A stretch of DNA of 64,000 nt from Lachnospiraceae bacterium. GTDB lineage: Bacteria; Bacillota; Clostridia; Lachnospirales; Lachnospiraceae. Each line of letters begins with the position of its first letter. Within the stretch, counting starts at the first letter, position 1. The DNA lies in contig JAJQEO010000071.1 of NCBI GenBank assembly GCA_021201665.1, positions 52,143 through 116,142 on the forward strand, given 5' to 3'. Made by a program: the position numbers and the translations under genes. The notes below the pieces were generated by a model. It saw nothing but the letters and a program-made list of their open reading frames with translations, made no database searches and had not been told where the DNA came from. Positions 57,896 to 64,000 of the stretch are shown one piece after another.

Positions 57896-58191
57896 CGTTT
57901 CTCTGTCTGTTTTGTATTGTTGGGCACATTAACTGTTCAGTGCCACTAACTGTTCAGTGCCTGAACAATTGCTGTGTATTTTCTGATTGCAATGTGTTTT
58001 ATAAGATTTGCTTATGATTCCAGTGCAAAACTATGAATACAGTGCAGACAGAGCAGAATCAGCGCCGGGGTTCCGGTAAAATCTGGCCAGTCCGGAGTTT
58101 CGCGTTGCCATGTGGCCGTCCGCTTAAGCGGCGGCCGCGGAAAAATCCGCAGTCGATGCATACGATTTTTCAAAATGAGGAGGAAACTATT

Positions 58192-59934
58192 ATGACAGAA
58201 GAAATTTTAAGCGCCATTAACGGTGAAGTATTTGGTGTCTGGTTTCTGATCGGCGCCGCGCTTGTGTTTTGGATGCAGGCCGGGTTCGCGATGGTGGAGG
58301 CCGGATTTACAAGAGCGAAGAATACCGGCAACATCCTGATGAAGAACCTGATGGATTTCTGTATCGGCACCATCATGTTTATCCTGATCGGCTTCGGACT
58401 GCTGCTCGGCGAGGATGTGGCCGGACTGATCGGAAAGCCTGGCTTTGATATTTTTACCAGCTATGCGGACTTTGACTGGTCAAACTTCGTATTCAACCTG
58501 GTGTTCTGCGCGACGACCGCGACGATCGTTTCGGGAGCCATGGCAGAGCGTACCAAGTTTTTGTCCTACTGTATTTATTCAGCGGTTATTTCCGCTCTGA
58601 TCTACCCGATTGAGGCGCACTGGATCTGGGGCGGCGGCTGGCTTGCGCAGATGGGCTTCCATGATTTCGCAGGCTCCTGCGCCATCCATATGGTCGGCGG
58701 CATCTCCGCTCTGATCGGCGCGAAGTTCCTTGGACCGCGTATCGGAAAGTTTGAGAAGGACAAATCCGGGAATATTACAAAGGTCAACGCCTTCCCGGGA
58801 CACAACCTTCCGCTCGGCTGCCTGGGCTGCTTTATCCTCTGGCTCGGCTGGTATGGATTCAACGGCGCGGCGTGTACTTCTGTAGAGCAGCTCGGTTCTG
58901 TATTCCTTACCACGACGGTTGCTCCAGCTACCGCAACGGTGGTATGTATGATTTTTACCTGGATCAAATATGGCAAGCCGGATGTTTCCATGTGCCTGAA
59001 CGCGTCTCTGGCAGGTCTGGTGGCAATCACCGCTCCCTGCGATGTAACGGACTGCTTTGGTGCTCTGGTGATCGGCGCGGTCGCCGGTCTGCTGGTGGTC
59101 TTCGGTGTCTGGCTTCTGGACAATAAGCTCCGCATTGACGACCCGGTCGGCGCGGTTGCGGTACATATGATGAACGGTATCTGGGGTACGCTTGCGGTTG
59201 GTCTGTTTGCAACGACCTCCGCTCCGGGCAATGACACACTGGTCGGCCTGTTCTACGGCGGCGGCTTTGGTCTTCTCGGAACACAGCTGATCGGTTTTGT
59301 GGCAGTCGCCTGCTGGACCGCAGTAACAATCTCTATCGCCTTCAGCATTATCAAAGCAATCATCGGTCTCCGTGTTTCGGAGGAGGAGGAAATCATTGGT
59401 CTGGACGCGACCGAGCATGGTCTGCCGAGCGCATACGCAGGCTTCTCCATCATGGATGTTTCCAATACTTCTATGAGCGTCAATGCCAACACGCAGCTTG
59501 GCAGCGATGATTATGTGACTGCTACAGAGGCGCAGAAGGATGCGGCGGTCAAGGTAGTCAAGGCTCCTGTCTCCGAGACCGGTATTTACAAGGTTTCGAT
59601 CATTGCCAGACTTTCCCGCTATGACGTGTTGAGAAAGGCCATGAATGACATCGGCGTGACCGGCATGACGGTAACCCAGGTCATGGGCTGCGGCATCCAG
59701 AAGGGAGCCGGCGAGCGGTACCGTGGAGTCGAGCTTGACGCGACACTGCTGCCGAAGGTAAAGGTAGAAATCATCGTAGGCAACCTGCCGGTGGATACCG
59801 TTATCGAGGCCGCAAAGAAAGCCCTCTACACCGGACACATCGGCGATGGCAAGATCTTCGTATACAGCGTGGATAAGGTGGTCAAGGTCCGCACCGGCGA
59901 GGAAGACATGGCGGCTCTGCAGGATGTGGAGTAA
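58192..59934 (+). CDS. amt: Ammonium transporter (Amt) with C-terminal P-II domain fusion
   Basis: Amt core 'ALVFWMQAGFAMVEAGFTRAKNTGNILMKNLMDF...'; C-terminal 'RYDVLRKAMNDIGVTGMTVTQVMGCGIQKGAGERYRGVELDATLLPKVKVEIIVGN...TGHIGDGKIFVYSVDKVVKVRTGE' is P-II like. Confidence 0.93.
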   Translation: MTEEILSAINGEVFGVWFLIGAALVFWMQAGFAMVEAGFTRAKNTGNILMKNLMDFCIGTIMFILIGFGLLLGEDVAGLIGKPGFDIFTSYADFDWSNFVFNLVFCATTATIVSGAMAERTKFLSYCIYSAVISALIYPIEAHWIWGGGWLAQMGFHDFAGSCAIHMVGGISALIGAKFLGPRIGKFEKDKSGNITKVNAFPGHNLPLGCLGCFILWLGWYGFNGAACTSVEQLGSVFLTTTVAPATATVVCMIFTWIKYGKPDVSMCLNASLAGLVAITAPCDVTDCFGALVIGAVAGLLVVFGVWLLDNKLRIDDPVGAVAVHMMNGIWGTLAVGLFATTSAPGNDTLVGLFYGGGFGLLGTQLIGFVAVACWTAVTISIAFSIIKAIIGLRVSEEEEIIGLDATEHGLPSAYAGFSIMDVSNTSMSVNANTQLGSDDYVTATEAQKDAAVKVVKAPVSETGIYKVSIIARLSRYDVLRKAMNDIGVTGMTVTQVMGCGIQKGAGERYRGVELDATLLPKVKVEIIVGNLPVDTVIEAAKKALYTGHIGDGKIFVYSVDKVVKVRTGEEDMAALQDVE

Positions 59935-60069
59935 GACCCATTGCAGCGCAGCTGTAATCAATTGAGAGCAGTCGAGGCCATATTAATCCGATCGGCTCTG
60001 GCTGCATCACAAATAATGATACATTTGGCCATAATCTTGTTTTTTGTTTCATATACCCCCTTGAAGAAA

Positions 60070-60107
60070 GCCTCCGGCGGGAGATTATCCCGCCGGAGGC
60101 TTTTTTT
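60070..60107 (+). terminator. Intrinsic terminator of amt
   Basis: GCCTCCGGCGGGAgattaTCCCGCCGGAGGCttttttt. Confidence 0.85.
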
Positions 60108-60392
60108 GTGCTGCTTTCTGATAGTACTGTTTACAAACACTTTTTGTATTTTCTACAAATGCTTTTTTTATGCCTTCCTGTGTTACGCAAAGCATTTTAC
60201 ACACCGGAATACGCAAAACTTTATCTACGCCTGAACCATTAAAACTTTTCTGTATGCAGAGGTGTGCAGGTTTCAAATCAGGCCGGGCCGATGCGATTTG
60301 CGGCTGGGTTCACATAATCGCCGCGGACACGCATACATACATATAAATACTACTTCTCCGTCACGGACAAGTACGCATACACGCATATAATA

Positions 60393-61268
60393 CTACTTCT
60401 CCGTCGCGGCGCCCCAGAAGATCAGGGAGAGCATCCCCGGGCCGGTGTGTGCACCGATGACCGGGCAGAGCATCGTGATCCGCACATCGGCATTCGGATT
60501 GATTTTCAGCACCATGGCCTTCAGATCTTCGGCGGCGTCCTTGCAGTCCGCGCAGCAGATGTAAGCCGCGCTGCCGAATTTCGGATCAAAACGGGTCTTA
60601 TAATAGTCCGCCAGTACACGCATAGCCTGCTTGCTGCCACGCTTATTCGCCACGGACACCAGCTCGCCTTTCGCATCGATGGTCAGAAGCGGCTTGATAT
60701 TCAATGCGGTGCCGACAATCGCTGTCGCGGCTGAGATGCGGCCGCCGCGCCGCAGATAGACCAGATCCTCCACCATGAACCAGTGATTTAAATAGGTGGT
60801 ATTGTCCCGGAGCCAGGCCGCGTTTTCCTCAAGGGTCATGCCCGCATTACGATTCTTCGCCGCTGCTTCGGCAAGCATTCCCATCCCGCCGGTCGCGGAC
60901 AAGCTGTCAACGACTTCAATCTGTGCATTCTCATACTCCTCTTTCATCGTCTCCACGGCGAGAAGCGCGGACTCATAGGTCTTAGAGAGACCGCTCGAAA
61001 GTGCAATATAGAGGATCTCCGTCCCCTCCTTTACCAGCGGTCCAAAAAGTTCTTCATACTGATACGGTGTGATCTGGCTGGTCTTTGTCGGGATGTTCTG
61101 ACGCATGCTTTCGTAAAAATTATGCATCCGCTCATCGCTCTCCGGCCCGGTCGCCAGGAAGGTCTCACTGCCAAGCATGTACTCCATCGGGACAAAGCGG
61201 ATGCCATATTCTTCCGCTATTTTCGGATCAATGTCAAGGGACATATCAACAAAGATTTCGTAATTCAT
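60393..61268 (-). CDS. DegV family (fatty-acid-binding) protein
   Basis: 'MNYEIFVDMSLDIDPKIAEEYGIRFVPMEYMLGSET...PTKTSQITPYQYEELFGPLVKEGTEILYIALSSGLSKTYESA'. Confidence 0.92.
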   Translation of the reverse strand: MNYEIFVDMSLDIDPKIAEEYGIRFVPMEYMLGSETFLATGPESDERMHNFYESMRQNIPTKTSQITPYQYEELFGPLVKEGTEILYIALSSGLSKTYESALLAVETMKEEYENAQIEVVDSLSATGGMGMLAEAAAKNRNAGMTLEENAAWLRDNTTYLNHWFMVEDLVYLRRGGRISAATAIVGTALNIKPLLTIDAKGELVSVANKRGSKQAMRVLADYYKTRFDPKFGSAAYICCADCKDAAEDLKAMVLKINPNADVRITMLCPVIGAHTGPGMLSLIFWGAATEK

Positions 61269-61513
61269 ATTCTTTTCCTTTCTTTCGTACTGGGTCGTGT
61301 CAGCACGCATGGCACATATAACCTGCTGCCGGTAATACCCTCGTCAGCGAAGGACGCAGTTTGTGTCCATGATTTGCAAAAATATTCTCTTTTTTGTTTG
61401 CTCTGTAAACGTGCTCTAACTATACTATACGAAAAAAAGATTGTCAACAAATTCGCAAATAACTCCCGGTGAATCAATCTCTTCTCCGGGAGTTACTGGT
61501 CTTTTAATGTCTT

Positions 61514-64000
61514 TTAATGCGCTGGTGCGAGCTCTCCGCTGTGCTGCCCACTTTGTTTTTGCTTTTCCACGCGGCCAATCCTGGCTGCGTGGCTGTCTCC
61601 TTTCGCGTTCATGATCAGCATCTGCAGCCGGTTCTCGATGTTCGCGAAGCTGACGTCCGGGTCGTAGTCAAGCGGCAGGATCTGTGCGTCCGGATAAAGC
61701 TCTTTGAGCTTTTTGGCAATGCCGCGGCCGACGACATGGTTCGGCAGGCAGCCAAAGGGCTGCAGGATGACAAACGCTCGGCAGCCTTTTTTCGCGTGAT
61801 GCAGGATCTCGCCCGGGATCAGTACGCCCTCTCCTGCGTCAAAGGTGTGATGGATGATCGGGTCGCTGTCCTTTACCAGCTCCGGCAGACGTGCTGGCCG
61901 CTCATAAAGCGGATGTGAGCAGGCAATCGCGTCTGAAACATTGTGTGCGATGTCAAATACTTTATTGCAGGTCGCCGGCCATGCTTTTTCCGTGACCTTG
62001 CGGTCCAGGCGATATTCCCGGTTCTGCGCATCCTGGTAAAAATAGGTCTTCTGGATGACGTCAGACATCTTTGCCTCAATAATCTCGAACCCGTTCTTTT
62101 CCAGGTAATCCTCAATGTCATGATTGGCGCCGGGGTGGAAGTTCAGCAAATATTCGCCTACAATCAGGACGCGCGGCCTCGGCCGGGAGCGGTCGTAGTC
62201 CACGTTCTTCATGATCTCGATGCCTTTTTTGAAACCGTTTCTTGCACCATTGATGCCATGCTTTTCCAGCCCGAAGATCAGCTCATCCATGGCGGCCTCG
62301 AAGGCGCGGTTCGCACTGCCCGGCTCCTTTTCGTAGGGCCGGATTTTGCGCAGAAACTCTTCCAGTTCGTCAATCATCGGCAGACAGAAGGCGATCTTGA
62401 TGGAGGCGAGGATGCTCAGCTTATAGCCCGGGTGAAGATCATGGGAGTCCACATCATCATTTGTCACGATGGGCACATATGGGTAGCCTGCGTCGTCGAG
62501 TGCCTTGCGCAGCAGAGCGCTGTAGTGGGTCAGGCGGCAGTCGCCTACGTATTTGGCCATCGCGATCACAACCTCATGGTTGTCATATTTTCCGCTTCTC
62601 AGCGCGGCGAGTGCCTCTCCGATCACAATCTGTGCCGGGAAGCAGATATCATTATGTACGTACTGCTTGCCAAGGTGAATGGCTTCCTCTCTGCCGATGT
62701 CGAGCGGAGCAGCCTTCATCTTATGCTCAGAACTCATCGCGACCGCCATCAGGCGGGCAAACGCGTGGGAGGTATTTGGCACCAGGAGGATTTTTTCCTT
62801 CCGGTCCGCTTTGGTAAATTTCACCGGGTATGGATCCGGCAGCTCATGTACAGCAAGCCGACCGCCCTTGCGCCGGCGCTTCTCTACAGTCTCTACAAAG
62901 GAGCGGACACGGATGCGCAGCGGTCCCTGGACGTCGCTCTCGTCCACCTTCAGCACAAGCGGGATCTTGCCAGAGGCCTCCTTCATCAGACGAATAATTT
63001 CATCGGAAAGATACGCGTCATGGCCGCAGCCAAAGCTGACGATCTGTACGTATTCCAGATGCCCGCTTCCGGCGGCAATGATCGCGGAGGAAAGCATCCT
63101 CGCATGGTAATTATTGACAATATCCAGACGGCTCCTGCTTAAATCTACCTTTTCAATGCCCGGAACAGAGTCCGCAGTCAGCACCGGAATGCCCTGGCTT
63201 GTAAACATCTCCGGAAGGTCATGATTTACCAGAGCGTCGTTCTGATACGGCCGCGACGCGAGCACCACTGCGTAGCTGCCCTCCTTTTCCACCCGGTCAA
63301 TTACTTCCTGTCCGGCCTTTTTGAGCTCGCCTGCAAACATCTCCTGCGCCGCGTCGCCCGCCGCGATCGCCTGCATGGTCAGCCCGGCAGAAATGCCGAA
63401 GGTCTCTTCCATATATTGGGTGAGCTGGCGGTTGCGGTCCGTCGTCTTATGCCAGTGGAACAAGGGCGCGTCGAAGGGAATCCCCCAGCGCTTTTCAGGA
63501 TTATCTGAATTTCGGATTACAATCGGATAGCCCTTCACAACCGCGCACATGGACTCACTCGTCTTCTCCGTATTCTCAGAGCTGACGGTCGTGATGGACG
63601 GCATGAAAATCCGGTCGCACGCTCTACTTTTTACTAAATTACGGATATGGCCATGCACCAGCTTAGCCGGAAAACAGACCGTATCCGAGGTCACGGCTGA
63701 GAGGCCGTCCTCATAGATTTTCCGCGTGCTTTTATCGGAAATCCGCACCCGGAAGCCGAGCGATTTCCAGAACGTCGTCCAGAACGGCATGGTTTCCCAG
63801 AAGGAAAGCACGCGCGGAATGCCGATCGTGATGCCGCGGTCAGGTATTTCATTTGCTGTCCGTGATGCCGCAGCTGCTCCTGAGACGGAGGATCTTCCGG
63901 CTGATGCGGAGCCGTCCGGAGAAGCAGATAGTCCAGCTGATGCAGAACCTTCTGCGGATGCAGCCGTTCCAGCTGATCCAGAGCCGTCTGCGGATGCAGC
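61514..64000 (-). CDS. Acyl-CoA dehydratase activase-related protein (2-hydroxyacyl-CoA dehydratase activator family, DUF2229-like), partial; open at right edge
   Basis: Open frame continues beyond the tracked GTG start: ...ADGSGSAGTAASAEGSASAGLSASPDGSASAGRSSVSGAAAASRTANEIPDRGITIGIPRVLSFWETMPFWTTFWKSLGF...; no stop to 64000. Confidence 0.82.
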   Translation of the reverse strand, partial: AASADGSGSAGTAASAEGSASAGLSASPDGSASAGRSSVSGAAAASRTANEIPDRGITIGIPRVLSFWETMPFWTTFWKSLGFRVRISDKSTRKIYEDGLSAVTSDTVCFPAKLVHGHIRNLVKSRACDRIFMPSITTVSSENTEKTSESMCAVVKGYPIVIRNSDNPEKRWGIPFDAPLFHWHKTTDRNRQLTQYMEETFGISAGLTMQAIAAGDAAQEMFAGELKKAGQEVIDRVEKEGSYAVVLASRPYQNDALVNHDLPEMFTSQGIPVLTADSVPGIEKVDLSRSRLDIVNNYHARMLSSAIIAAGSGHLEYVQIVSFGCGHDAYLSDEIIRLMKEASGKIPLVLKVDESDVQGPLRIRVRSFVETVEKRRRKGGRLAVHELPDPYPVKFTKADRKEKILLVPNTSHAFARLMAVAMSSEHKMKAAPLDIGREEAIHLGKQYVHNDICFPAQIVIGEALAALRSGKYDNHEVVIAMAKYVGDCRLTHYSALLRKALDDAGYPYVPIVTNDDVDSHDLHPGYKLSILASIKIAFCLPMIDELEEFLRKIRPYEKEPGSANRAFEAAMDELIFGLEKHGINGARNGFKKGIEIMKNVDYDRSRPRPRVLIVGEYLLNFHPGANHDIEDYLEKNGFEIIEAKMSDVIQKTYFYQDAQNREYRLDRKVTEKAWPATCNKVFDIAHNVSDAIACSHPLYERPARLPELVKDSDPIIHHTFDAGEGVLIPGEILHHAKKGCRAFVILQPFGCLPNHVVGRGIAKKLKELYPDAQILPLDYDPDVSFANIENRLQMLIMNAKGDSHAARIGRVEKQKQSGQHSGELAPAH

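Noticed and set aside
58579-59961. 460-aa minus-strand ORF
   Set aside because: Antisense to the amt-PII gene.
61943-63142. 399-aa plus-strand ORF
   Set aside because: Antisense to the activase gene.

Overview
Chromosomal segment of a Clostridia genome, probably Lachnospiraceae judging by gene content and order; no strain call is made. Nearly all of the window is housekeeping or accessory metabolism: a competence/two-component cluster (comEA, response regulator, histidine kinase, GerMN lipoprotein, and a comEC 5' end cut by the left edge); an argC-argJ-argB-argD operon with a perfect ARG-box palindrome upstream, plus argF; lysS, greA, dusB, birA; an SPFH/NfeD pair; a heterodimeric ABC exporter; an AAA-ATPase/nuclease-like protein; a GntR/ABC cluster; two small toxin-antitoxin-like pairs; tRNA-Ala(CGC) and tRNA-Val(CAC); a feoA-feoA-feoB-Cys-rich ferrous iron operon next to a DtxR-type regulator; an S8 peptidase; a Cys/Gly-rich mini-protein; htpG behind a CIRCE operator; a domain-swapped GH3 enzyme; pyrE; glgC-glgD; an Amt-PII fusion; and a large acyl-CoA dehydratase activase-like protein running off the right edge. 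I saw no rRNA, CRISPR array, prophage or IS element. The most interesting signals lie outside ordinary annotation: (1) an exact 20-bp phased CTAA array between feoA and feoB; (2) a tandem array of double hairpins whose stems change in a compensatory way (42178-42403); (3) an ADP-ribosyltransferase-like DUF3990 gene coupled to a small ORF and bracketed by two near-identical terminator-like repeats next to a tRNA pair; (4) several families of short dispersed repeats, one abutting the ribosome-binding sites of both argJ and pyrE; (5) low-complexity, mostly acidic insertions in at least eleven otherwise conserved proteins; (6) a promoter followed almost at once by a terminator in the amt leader. 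All calls come from reading sequence and translations; no database search was run.
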